Source of the DNA: Vicinamibacteraceae bacterium
GTDB taxonomy: Bacteria > Planctomycetota > Phycisphaerae > Phycisphaerales > UBA5793
Length of the DNA: 64,000 bases
Direction: 5' to 3'
Assembly (NCBI GenBank): GCA_011525805.1
Contig: WYBR01000109.1
Coordinates: 1-64,000 of the forward strand
Position numbers and translations under genes: made by a program. The first letter of the stretch is position 1. Each line of letters begins with the position of its first letter. Under the pieces are notes generated by a model that saw nothing but the letters and a program-made list of their open reading frames with translations, was not told the origin of the DNA and ran no database searches. Below, in pieces: positions 42,684 through 51,304 of the stretch.

Positions 42684-44408
42684 TTACTCAATCCTCACGA
42701 CGTTGCTCGTCTTGCACCGGCTGACATCGACGAGTTGGAGGTATGCGCCGCAGGCGGAGCGGGGGATGGTGGTGACGAGGCGGCCGGCGCCGAAGTCGCC
42801 GGCGGAGCCGATGAAGGCGACCTGGAGATCAAGCGAACCGAGGCCCAGCGGCGTGCCGGCGCAGGGGTTGCCGTTGGGAATGACAAAGTTGCCGGTGCGC
42901 CGGCCGAAAAGAATCGCGATGCGCGCCCGGCGGTCCGGCGTGGCCTGAAACCATCTGACTTCGATCTCCCCGCCCTGCCCGCCGGCGCAGTCGGGGACTT
43001 TCTGAAGGGTGAGCACCGGCGGCGGACAGTTGCCCGGTTCGCCGGGGTCGAGGTCGAAGGAGTAAACGGCGCCGACGGCGTCGAACTGCGTGCCGCCGGG
43101 GCACTGCGTCGCCAGCGCGCCGACGACGGCCATTTCCGCGGAAGCGCCGCTGCCGAGGGCGAGATCAACCGCGAAGCCGTCATACTGATCCTGCTCGCGG
43201 CCATAGAGCGCCTGAGTTCCGATCCAGTTGCCGCTAATCTTGTCTTGATCAAAGACAAACACACCGCCGGACTCCTGGCCAAAGCGTGGATCATTTGTTG
43301 CGCCCACGAGCAGTCGGGTCGAGCCATCCTGCGCCAGATTTACACTTTGTCCGAAGGACATGTTGGGAGGATTCTGAATAGGCGGCAGCAGGTGTGCTTC
43401 TTGTTGCCACGTTCCGTCATTGGCACGAAGATAGAGATAGACCGCTCCAGGTCCGGACGTCGAGCCGAAGCCACCTTCGTTGCGCCGCCCCACGGCGGCG
43501 CGATGCGTAAAGCCGGGGAGGTTGGTCACCGGCGACACCGACACGCCTTTCCCGTACTGATCCTGCTCGTACGGATCAGGCGCCTCAAACTGGGCCTCCA
43601 GCGTGAATTCGTTGTTGGACTCATCGAAGCGATAGAAGTAGGCGGCGCCGGGCTGCCTGAAGGGCATGTTGATGTGGCCCGATGCACCAATGACGAGAAT
43701 GGTCATGTCTTGACTTTCAGCCGAGTCCAGCGCAATACCAAAGGCGTCTTCGGGCGTGCCGTCCGGGGCTTGAAGGCGCGCTTGCTGCCGCCAGATGCCC
43801 TTGCCATCGCGTTCAAAGACATAAGCCGAACCGAGCAAGCCGAACCCGTCCGTGCCCTGCGCTCCGACGATGAGGAACGTCCTCTCGCCGGCAGTCGCCC
43901 AAGTCACATCGGTTCCGAACCACTCGTGAGCAATGACGACATCAGGAAGCACTTCGTCCTGAAGGACCCAGGATCCAACGCCATCAAGCGCGAAGACGTA
44001 CCCGGTCCCGGAATTCCGCTCAGAAGTGCTGCGTTCCGGACTCCCCGCCGCGAGAAGCCATTGACCGGCCGTTGGCTCGAAGTGCAACTCCACCGAATGT
44101 CCGAACGTGTCCGGGGACTGTAAGCCGGGTGGCACGATGTCCGACTCGAACTCCCACAGGCCGCTGAGTTGACTTAGGACGTGAGTTGTTACCCTTCCAC
44201 CTCTGAGATCGAATCGGCCGACGGCTATTCGATCATTGAGGACCGAGACGCTTTCACCAAACGTGCCGCGGTCCTGGCAAACGGGCATGAGCCGCTGCAT
44301 CTGCACGGGCGGGCAGGGCAGCGTCTGGGATCCCACTCCGTCTGCGATGACCAGCGCAGCCCAACATACAGTCGCTAAGTTGATCCCCTTGTGATCGATG
44401 AAACTCAT
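42684..44408 (-). CDS. secreted FG-GAP-like repeat protein with C-terminal SNVV domain (copy B')
   Basis: 574 residues with a signal peptide (ATVCWAALVIADGVGSQ). Repeats of the form FGHSVELHFE, FGTDVTWATAG, FGIALDSAESQD, YGKGVSVSPV and FGQSVNLAQDG, each followed by a strand with LLVGA or LIVGA and then G-YVF/AYFYRF, resemble a seven-bladed FG-GAP-type propeller. The last 110 residues form a Cys-containing domain ending CKTSNVVRIE. It is a paralogue of 45019-46740, and the C-terminal 180 residues are nearly identical. Function unknown; probably surface-exposed. Confidence 0.78.
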   Translation of the reverse strand: MSFIDHKGINLATVCWAALVIADGVGSQTLPCPPVQMQRLMPVCQDRGTFGESVSVLNDRIAVGRFDLRGGRVTTHVLSQLSGLWEFESDIVPPGLQSPDTFGHSVELHFEPTAGQWLLAAGSPERSTSERNSGTGYVFALDGVGSWVLQDEVLPDVVIAHEWFGTDVTWATAGERTFLIVGAQGTDGFGLLGSAYVFERDGKGIWRQQARLQAPDGTPEDAFGIALDSAESQDMTILVIGASGHINMPFRQPGAAYFYRFDESNNEFTLEAQFEAPDPYEQDQYGKGVSVSPVTNLPGFTHRAAVGRRNEGGFGSTSGPGAVYLYLRANDGTWQQEAHLLPPIQNPPNMSFGQSVNLAQDGSTRLLVGATNDPRFGQESGGVFVFDQDKISGNWIGTQALYGREQDQYDGFAVDLALGSGASAEMAVVGALATQCPGGTQFDAVGAVYSFDLDPGEPGNCPPPVLTLQKVPDCAGGQGGEIEVRWFQATPDRRARIAILFGRRTGNFVIPNGNPCAGTPLGLGSLDLQVAFIGSAGDFGAGRLVTTIPRSACGAYLQLVDVSRCKTSNVVRIE

Positions 44409-44462
44409 TGCTGGATCCCCTCTTGGCGATCAATCGCAAACAAAGCGCTGCAAACGCGATCC

Positions 44463-45026
44463 TCAGAAAGGAATCATGTAGATGCACCCGCGGTCATCGG
44501 CAGAGTCGGGATAGGTGTTGTGGTCCCATCCCGGGGCCCCGATGATGAAGTCATCGTTGTAATTCGCCACGACATTGGCATCCCCGATGAAAACGATGGA
44601 CCGGCCGAGTTGCGGCGCGTACTTCCCATAGAGACTCTGATTGCATTGAATGCGGAAGTAGGCCGCGCTGTTGGCGACAGCCGCCCACGTCGCGTGGTCG
44701 CCGTCTTCACCCGGGTCGAAGGTGCCCGTTACGCGGAAGAGATACGCAAAGCCGCGATTCTCTTCGAGCGAATCTGGCGTGAAATCACAACTCCTCCCCC
44801 GCGGCGCGCCGACGATCAGGTCCGCGCGCGAGTCAGTCTGCTTGTTGGTATTCCCGTTGCACGCCATGTCGTAGCCGAAGTGAACGACGTCTTCCCCCGT
44901 CGGACCATCGATGATGACGTTGGCCTCCCAGGCGTCCCAGTGCTTGGCGTCATCGGTGCTTGGCCAGCCGGCATTCACTGTATTCGCGCGCATTCGAATC
45001 TTGCTCCCTTTCCTTGCCTTACTCAA
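44463..45026 (-). pseudogene. 5'-truncated copy (A') of the FG-GAP gene at 46795
   Basis: 187 codons nearly identical to the C-terminal third of the gene at 46795-48559 from GWPSTDDAKHWDAWEAN to GCIYMIPF. The copy begins abruptly at GCCGGCTGGCC, and the 26 preceding residues (MSKARKGSKIRMRANTV...) are unrelated and contain no signal peptide. It is therefore unlikely to be exported and is probably a relic of a tandem duplication. Its start overlaps the 3' end of the gene at 45019. Confidence 0.75.
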
Positions 45027-46740
45027 TCCTCACCACGTTGCTCGTCTTGCAGCGGGTGATGTCGATGAGTTGGAGGTGGCCGCCGCAGACGGCTCGGGGG
45101 ACGTTGGTGACGAGTCGTCCGGCGCCGAAGTCGCCGGCGGAGCCGATGAAGGCGACTTGCAAATCAAGCGCGCCGAGGCCCAGCGGCGTGCCGGCGCAGG
45201 GGTTGCCGTCGGGGATGACGAAGTTGCCCGTCCGCCGGCCGAAGAGAATCGCAATGCGGGCGAGGCGATCCGGCGTGGCCTGGAACCATCTGACTTCAAT
45301 CTCCCCGCCCTGCCCGCCGGCGCAGTCGGGAACCTTCTGCAACGTAAGCACCGGCGGCGGACAGTTGCCCGGTTCGCCGGGGTTGAGGTCGAAGGAGTAA
45401 ACGGCGCCGACGGCGTCGAACTGCGTGCCGCCGGGGCACTGTGTCGCCAGCGCGCCGACGACGGCCATGTCCGCGGAAGCGCCGCTGCCGAAGGCGAGAT
45501 CAACCGCGAAGGCGTCATACTGATCCTGCTCGCGGCCGAAGAGCGCCTGCACAGCGTTCCACTCGCCGGAGATCGCATCGCGCTGGAGTACGTAGGCGCT
45601 GCCCGACTCGGCGCCGAACTCGCGGCTGTTGACAGCGCCGGCGAGGAGGAGGTTCGGGTCGTCAGGGGCGAAGTGAACGCTGTGGCCGAAGGCGATGTCG
45701 GTCGGATTCGGCACCGGCGGCGGAATCCGCGTTTCCTCTTCCCAGGCGCCGGTTGCGAGTCGACGGTACATGTACACTCCGCCCGGCCCGAGGCCGGTGC
45801 CGTTGCTGTTCTCGCCGGCGGCGCCGATCGCGACTCGATGCGTTGCGTCCGGCGCGTCGTTCAAACCGACGATGGCGACGTCCCAGCCAAACCGATCGCA
45901 CGGGACGGGAACACGTGCGTTGAACGTCGCTTCCAGCACCCATTCCTCAGACGATCGATCGAACCGATAGGCATATGCGGCGCCTACGGGCCCCTCGGGC
46001 ACGGATTGACACGCCGGAGCGCCGACCATGAGAATGGTCTCGCCGTCGTGCTCCGCTGCGGAGATGCTCCTGCCGAACCCGTTGTCAGGCACGCCGTCGG
46101 GCGCCTGAAGGTGCGCCTGCTGCCGCCAGATGCCCTCCAAATCCTCCTCGAACACGTACACCGATCCGATGACCCGATTATCAGGCGACCCGTGCGCGCC
46201 GACAAACAGAAGCGTGCGGCCACCTGCGGTTGCCCATGCCACTGTCCATCCAAACCGACCTTTTGGAACCGTGACCTCTGGAAGAATCTCCGCGCTCTGC
46301 ACCCACTGCCCGAATGAACGCAATCCGAAGACATATGCCTTTCCGGCAGTTTGCGCGAGATCGCTCTTTTGAGGGCTGCCGGCGGCCAGCAGCCAGCGAT
46401 CGTTCAGAACGTCGTGATGGATCGCCACGGAGCGACCAAAGTCGTCGGACGCAGCCAAATCGCCGGGTCGAAGGAGCGCTTCCTGCCGCCACCGATGGCT
46501 CTGCTCGTCAAGCGTGAATGTAGTAACCAATCCACCCAGAGGTTCGAACTCTCCAACGACCATTCGTGCGTCCGCTAGGGCGACTGCTTCTCCGAATGTA
46601 CCCGGTTCACACGGCGGCATCAACCGCTCAAGTTGCACTGGTGGGCAGGGAAGTGACTGCGCTGTCGCCGCATCCGCCATGAACAGCGCCGCCCAGCACA
46701 CCGGCGCCAGGTAGCCCGTCTTGCGGTGAATGAAACTCAT
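45019..46740 (-). CDS. secreted FG-GAP-like repeat protein with C-terminal SNVV domain (copy B)
   Basis: 573 residues: signal peptide (APVCWAALFMADAATAQ), then about seven repeats such as FGEAVALADARMVVG, FGRSVAIHHDVLND, FGWTVAWATAGG, FGRSISAAEHDGE, FGWDVAIVGLNDAP and FGHSVHFAPDDP, alternating with YVF/YAYRF strands. The C-terminal domain (last 110 residues) ends CKTSNVVRIE. The clear paralogue is 42684-44408. Likely extracellular; role unknown. Confidence 0.78.
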   Translation of the reverse strand: MSFIHRKTGYLAPVCWAALFMADAATAQSLPCPPVQLERLMPPCEPGTFGEAVALADARMVVGEFEPLGGLVTTFTLDEQSHRWRQEALLRPGDLAASDDFGRSVAIHHDVLNDRWLLAAGSPQKSDLAQTAGKAYVFGLRSFGQWVQSAEILPEVTVPKGRFGWTVAWATAGGRTLLFVGAHGSPDNRVIGSVYVFEEDLEGIWRQQAHLQAPDGVPDNGFGRSISAAEHDGETILMVGAPACQSVPEGPVGAAYAYRFDRSSEEWVLEATFNARVPVPCDRFGWDVAIVGLNDAPDATHRVAIGAAGENSNGTGLGPGGVYMYRRLATGAWEEETRIPPPVPNPTDIAFGHSVHFAPDDPNLLLAGAVNSREFGAESGSAYVLQRDAISGEWNAVQALFGREQDQYDAFAVDLAFGSGASADMAVVGALATQCPGGTQFDAVGAVYSFDLNPGEPGNCPPPVLTLQKVPDCAGGQGGEIEVRWFQATPDRLARIAILFGRRTGNFVIPDGNPCAGTPLGLGALDLQVAFIGSAGDFGAGRLVTNVPRAVCGGHLQLIDITRCKTSNVVRIE

Positions 46741-46794
46741 TGACCCATCCTCTCGGATGTCTGAATTGCAGACGCAACGAGGCGAATGCGATCC

Positions 46795-48559
46795 TCAGAA
46801 GGGAATCATGTAGATACAGCCGCGATCGTCGATGTCAGGATACGTCGTTGTATCCCAGCCGGGACAGCCGATCACGAAGTCATCGTTGTAGTTGGCGGCG
46901 ACATTGGCGTCTCCCATGAACACGATGGATCGACCCAATAGCGGCGCCGACTTGTTGTAAGTCGCCCCGCAGTCGATGCGGTAGTACGCCGCACTGTTCG
47001 CCACTGCTGCCCATGTGAGGTGGTCGCCGTCTTCGCCCGGGTCCACGGTACCCGTCACGCGGAAGAGGTACGCGAAGCCACGGTTTTCGTCGAGTGACGG
47101 AGGTGAGTAGAAGCAGGGTGACTTGCCGCGCGGCGCGCCAACGATCAGGTCCGCGCGCGAGTCGGTCTGCTTGTTGGTATTCCCGTTGCACGCCATGGCA
47201 TAGCCGAAGTGAACGACGTCTTCCCCCGTCGGACCATCGATGATGACGTTGGCCTCCCAGGCGTCCCAGTGCTTGGCGTCATCGGTGCTTGGCCAGCCGC
47301 TTGAGTAATCCGGCAGCAGGAAAATGTACACCCGCCCGACTTCAGTATTGCTCGTCTCGGTGTGTTCGCGGCTGGCGATGACGACGTCGTTGATGCCGTC
47401 GCCGTTGAGATCGCCTCCGGCCGCGAGGCTCTGACCGAAGCGGTCCTCGGTGTCCTCGCCGTTGAACACGAGTTTGGCATAGGCCTCGGCGTCCTCCTCC
47501 GTGGATGGATACGTGGCCGCGCCCGCGAAGAGATACGCCTTGCCGACGCGGCAGTCCTCCGACAGACTTTCGGAAATCGTCTCCTCGCCGTTCCACCAAC
47601 TGAAGTTCTGTCCGGTGCAGGTTCCGGTGAAGTCGGCCGGCGTGCGTCGCGGCGCCGTGGCCACGAAGTCGTCGTAGCCGTCGTCATTCACATCGCCTAC
47701 GGCCGCGACGCGGACGCCGAAGTAGCCGCGTGTCTGCTCCCCGCCGTCGATGGGATTCCAACTCGCTTCACCCCGGATGATCAGTTCCGCTTCAGGCACT
47801 TCGCGCCACGTCGAAGATGATTCCCAGCCGTCGTGGTCGAAGACGTAGACGCTGCCGGTCCAATCCTCGAGCAACGTGGGGCCCGGACCGTAGACGCAGT
47901 TGTCCTCCTCTTCGCATTCGCTCCAGTACCGCGCTCCCACGATGAGGTCGAGATCGCCGTCGCCGTTGAAGTCGGCGAGGGCGACGGACCAGCCGAAGTT
48001 GTCGCCCAGTTGCCCGCCGTTGTATTGATTGCTGCGGAACTTGTGGGTGAGGGCAAAGGCGCTGGACTGGCTGTCCCAGTCGTAAATGAAGACGACGCCG
48101 TCTTCGTCGGCCCCGGCGCCATCGCCGCCGGGCGCGGTGACAACAAGTTCATCCTTGCCGTCGTTGTCCACATCGCCGGCAGTCATCGCGTATCCGAAGT
48201 AGACGCCGGCAGGCGGATCGCCGCTCACTCCCAGGTAGAACACCTCCACGCCGCTGCTCCAGGTACCCGGATTGCCGGGCGTGTACTCGTAGACGTAGAC
48301 GTGCCCCTTGCCTTGGTTCCAGGTGAAGGAGGTACTCTCTTCTTCGAAGGTGGAAACGGCGACCTCGCGCTTGCCGTCGCCGTCAAAGTCGCCCGCCGCC
48401 ATCGCGTGGCCGAACTGCGGTCCGGCGTACTCGTTCAGGTTCGGCCCCTCGATGTCCGGGGCCTCCAACTCAGTTTGCGCAACAGCTACTCCCCCCCCCG
48501 AGAAGGGCGACGACGATCGGAGCGACGCGGAGCCACGATGAGTGAGCATTGCCTGCCAT
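46795..48559 (-). CDS. secreted FG-GAP repeat protein (copy A), signal peptide one base out of frame at a 9-C run
   Basis: About 585 residues with five Ca-binding FG-GAP motifs (DFDGDGKREV, DVDNDGKDEL, DFNGDGDLDL, DVNDDGYDDF, DLNGDGINDV), each followed by a hydrophobic strand, as in integrin-alpha-type propellers. The main frame opens at an ATG at 48549 with no ribosome site and an odd N-terminus. An ATG at 48559 with GGGAGG nine bases upstream encodes a perfect signal peptide (MAGNAHSSWLRVAPIVVALL) but shifts frame at the nine-base C run 48491-48499. With eight bases the two join to give GGGVAVAQTELEAP. 1765 nt is one more than a multiple of three. Confidence 0.75.
48491..48499. repeat. 9-base C/G homopolymer inside a signal-peptide coding region
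   Basis: Nine C on the plus strand (nine G in the coding strand). One base fewer would put the start at 48559 in frame with the FG-GAP protein. Confidence 0.9.
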
Positions 48560-48621
48560 GTTGTCCATCCTCCCGGGGGGCTCGGGTTGAAAAAGGGGAG
48601 AAACCGCCATTCACGCTTTCG

Positions 48622-48649
48622 ATTATCTTGATTTCTTCCCCCTTGTCAA
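48622..48649 (-). promoter_or_regulatory. sigma70 promoter of the FG-GAP gene
   Basis: On the minus strand a perfect TTGACA (48649-48644) and GATAAT (48627-48622) lie 16 bp apart, 63 bp ahead of the start at 48559. Confidence 0.65.
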
Positions 48650-48724
48650 GGGAGATTTCCGGAATTGCGCGAAGATCGGCCGGTTTCTGCGGGGATTGGA
48701 TCTGGCTTGGAACGAACAGGCTAG

Positions 48725-48820
48725 TCAGCGTGCTCGGGCGGGGATGCCTTGGACGGTGGCGCCGTCGGGGACGTCGCGGCAGACGACCGCGGCTGCGCCG
48801 GCATCAGCCCGCGTTGGGCG
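48725..48820 (-). pseudogene. 3' fragment of a hexapeptide-repeat acetyltransferase
   Basis: On the minus strand a short open stretch ends ADAGAAAVVCRDVPDGATVQ then GIPARAR and a stop at 48725. This is the typical C-terminus of NeuD-like sugar O-acetyltransferases (AVVxRDVPDGxTVxGxPAR). The upstream part of the gene is missing; the neighbouring sequence belongs to the promoter and leader of the Cys-rich gene at 48927. Probably a deletion remnant. Confidence 0.5.
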
Positions 48821-48926
48821 AGGTGCCGAGGCGCCGCCTCGGTCGTTGGAACGGCGCGAGCGTTGTTGCTGGTCGGTCCTTCGGCCGATACACTCCGAGG
48901 GACCGGTCCGTCCCCCAAGGCAAAAG

Positions 48927-49364
48927 ATGCGTCGTATTCGATCCATCCTGGTTTCCGTTCCTCTGCTGGCGCTGGCGGCGCTGTGCCTGCAGATCGGGGC
49001 CGGGGCGCTGGGCGGGCATCTGTGCCGAGGCGTCGCGCTGGCGGCCGCCTCCGCCTGCGAGCGGGTGTGCTGCGCGGCCGATTGCGTGGATGACCAGGCC
49101 GTCCTGCCCCATGGCGTCCGCCCGGAGCACGGGCCGCTCGATTCACCGGATTCGGAGTGCTGCATTCGGGCGTCGCTGGTGCTCATGGCGCCGACGCTCT
49201 CGGCCGAGGTCCGCCCGGCGTCGCAGGCGCCGCATTGGCTTCTCGCGCCCGCCCCGCTGGCGCCCGTCGCAGGGGCGTCCGGCCTGCTTTCGCATTCGCG
49301 TGCGGCCCCGCCTCGGCCGCCCGAGTCGCTCGCGCTCGTTACCTTCGCGATCCTCAACATCTGA
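48927..49364 (+). CDS. small exported Cys-rich protein preceding the metal-efflux operon
   Basis: 145 residues: signal peptide (VSVPLLALAALCLQIGAGALGG), then a Cys cluster (HLCRG, ACERVCCAADCVDD, SECCIRAS) and a Pro/Ala-rich C-terminus ending in a hydrophobic strand. No family recognised. Position 96 bp before a TolC-type efflux gene suggests a metal-related role. The start at 48927 is chosen because it opens the signal peptide and has AAGG upstream; the longer in-frame ORF overlaps the acetyltransferase relic. Confidence 0.6.
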   Translation: MRRIRSILVSVPLLALAALCLQIGAGALGGHLCRGVALAAASACERVCCAADCVDDQAVLPHGVRPEHGPLDSPDSECCIRASLVLMAPTLSAEVRPASQAPHWLLAPAPLAPVAGASGLLSHSRAAPPRPPESLALVTFAILNI

Positions 49365-49460
49365 TCGTTCGATCCACCGCGTCGGCCGCCGCCCCGTGAG
49401 GCTGCGGCGTGGCTGCGCGCCCGCGCAGCGGATCGTGTCTGGGTCTTGCGGAGTTGAACG

Positions 49461-50855
49461 TTGCGTACTCGCTGGTGCAGATGGTTGACGGCGGTTCTGA
49501 CGGGAGGCGTGTGCGCGTGCAGCGGGCCGGACTATGGCGTGCGCCTCCTCGACGATCTTCGGGCTCAAGGGCTGATCGTTGACGACTCCGGCTCTCCCTC
49601 GCCTGCGCCGTCGCTTGCCGAGCGCGAGTCCGCCGTCGTCGAGCGAGGCTCGCTGTCTCTCGATGCGCTGCTGGCGATCGCGGATGCGCACCACCCTCGG
49701 CTGGCCGCGGCGCGGGCGGCGATCGGCGCGACCGGCGCGCGGGCGTGGCAGGAATCCCTTCCGCCCAACCCGGAAGTCGAGGTCGAGAGCGAAAACGTGC
49801 GTCCTTCAGACGGCGGCTTCGGGGTCAGCGAGACGACTGTGCGCGTCGCACGGCCCCTCTTCAGCGAGCGCCGACGAAGCGCCGCCGTTGAGGCCGGCCT
49901 TGCCGAGATCGAGCGAGAACGATTCGCGGTCGAGGAAGTCCGGCGCGAGATTCACGCGGCCATTCGGCGCATCGTGGTCGAAACGGCCTTCGACCGCGAG
50001 GCGATCGAGCACTACGACGGGCTGATCGAAGCGGCCGGCGAGTCGCTGCGCATCGCCGAGGCCCGCCTGAGCGCCGGGGCCGCGCCCGAGACGGAAGCGA
50101 TCCGCTTCCGCGTCGAGGTCAACAGCCTGGCGCTCGCCCGGGATCGCCTGCGCGGCGCCCTGGCGGTGGCGGCGGAGGAACTTCGCACCGCGCTGGGCGG
50201 AGTCGCGATTGAGTTCGACCGCGTGGAATGGCCTTCGACGGCAAGCCTGGCGGAGCAGCCGCTCGCGTCGCTCGATGAAGTGGAGCAGGAGTTGGCGCGC
50301 ACGCACCCGGCGATTCTCCGGGCGCGTGCGGAGGTCGAGGCGGCGCGGCGACGGGTCGCCGTGGCGGAAGCCCTGGCCCGCGCCGAACCAACGGCCCGGC
50401 TGGGCGTCGGGATCGATCACGCTGACGACGAAGGGTTCATCGAAGCCGGCGTGAGCGTGCCGCTGACGATCTTCGATCGAAACCAGGGCGCGGTGCTCGC
50501 GGCGCGGTTCGAGGTGATTCAACGGCGGCGCGAGGCGGAGGCGGTGGAGAATGAACAGCGCGGCGCGCTGGCGCGGGCGTGGCGTCTCTGGGAGAGCGAG
50601 CGCGAGCGCCTCGACGCGTTTGAGTCGCAGATCCTCTCGGGCGCCCGCCGCGCCCACGAGCAGACCCGGGTGGCGTACGAAGCCGGCCGCGTGCCGCTGC
50701 TCGATCTCCTCGACGCGCAGCGAACGCTGATGGAGGCGACGCTCTCGCAGGTGGAACTCCGCCGCGCCGTCGGGGTGGCGCTGAGCGAAGTCAATTCGAT
50801 TCTCGGCCGGGAAGTTACAGCCTCTTCGGAACCTCAGACAGGAGAATTGCCATGA
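49461..50855 (+). CDS. TolC-family outer-membrane efflux protein (CusC/CzcC-like)
   Basis: 464 residues. The N-terminus GGVCAC looks like a lipobox. Two long alpha-hairpin repeats follow, each opening with the family motif (LDALLAIADAHHPRLAAARAAI; LARTHPAILRARAEVEAAR) and ending in GVSETTVRVARPLF / EAGVSVPLTIFDRN and GRVPLLDLLDAQRTL. The TTG start has GGAG seven bases upstream. Forms the outer-membrane channel of the RND pump; the stop overlaps the next ATG. Confidence 0.88.
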   Translation: MRTRWCRWLTAVLTGGVCACSGPDYGVRLLDDLRAQGLIVDDSGSPSPAPSLAERESAVVERGSLSLDALLAIADAHHPRLAAARAAIGATGARAWQESLPPNPEVEVESENVRPSDGGFGVSETTVRVARPLFSERRRSAAVEAGLAEIERERFAVEEVRREIHAAIRRIVVETAFDREAIEHYDGLIEAAGESLRIAEARLSAGAAPETEAIRFRVEVNSLALARDRLRGALAVAAEELRTALGGVAIEFDRVEWPSTASLAEQPLASLDEVEQELARTHPAILRARAEVEAARRRVAVAEALARAEPTARLGVGIDHADDEGFIEAGVSVPLTIFDRNQGAVLAARFEVIQRRREAEAVENEQRGALARAWRLWESERERLDAFESQILSGARRAHEQTRVAYEAGRVPLLDLLDAQRTLMEATLSQVELRRAVGVALSEVNSILGREVTASSEPQTGELP

Positions 50856-51262
50856 AGCCAGTTGCCATTGCAGCGATCGCGATCATTCTTTTCGGCGCCG
50901 GGGCGGGCGGCGCCTGGTGGTTCGTCAGCCAGCGGGGCGCCGCGAGCGGCGGCGCGGGTGGCTCGGTGGACCGCGAGCAAGCGGGAAGCGGAGCCGCCGC
51001 GCCGCACGGCACGCCCATCGAGATCCCCGCGGACGCCTCGCTGTGCGAGAAGCACCGGATTCCGCAGGTGGTCTGCCCCTTCTGCGATCCATCGCTCATC
51101 GAATCGCGCGGGCACTGCGGCGAGCACGACGTGGCTGAAGCCCTCTGCACGCGGTGCAGCCCGATCCTCATCGCCGCGTTCAAGGCTGAGAAGGACTGGT
51201 GCGCCGAGCACGAACTGCCCGAATCCCAGTGCCTCATCTGCAATCCGAAGACGGGCGGTTGA
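50852..51262 (+). CDS. membrane-anchored Cys/His-rich putative metal-binding protein
   Basis: 136 residues: one N-terminal membrane helix (AIAAIAIILFGAGAGGAWWFV), a Gly-rich linker, then a 75-residue module with CEKH, CPFCDP, HCGEHDVAEALCTRC, DWCAEH and SQCLICNP. The same module, almost residue for residue, forms the N-terminus of the adaptor encoded next. It is probably a stand-alone metal donor or sensor for the pump. ATGA overlap with the TolC-type gene. Confidence 0.78.
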   Translation: MKPVAIAAIAIILFGAGAGGAWWFVSQRGAASGGAGGSVDREQAGSGAAAPHGTPIEIPADASLCEKHRIPQVVCPFCDPSLIESRGHCGEHDVAEALCTRCSPILIAAFKAEKDWCAEHELPESQCLICNPKTGG

Positions 51263-51304
51263 AGCCTTGAGACTGAACTCCGCTCCGGCAAGGAGGGACA
51301 TTCC

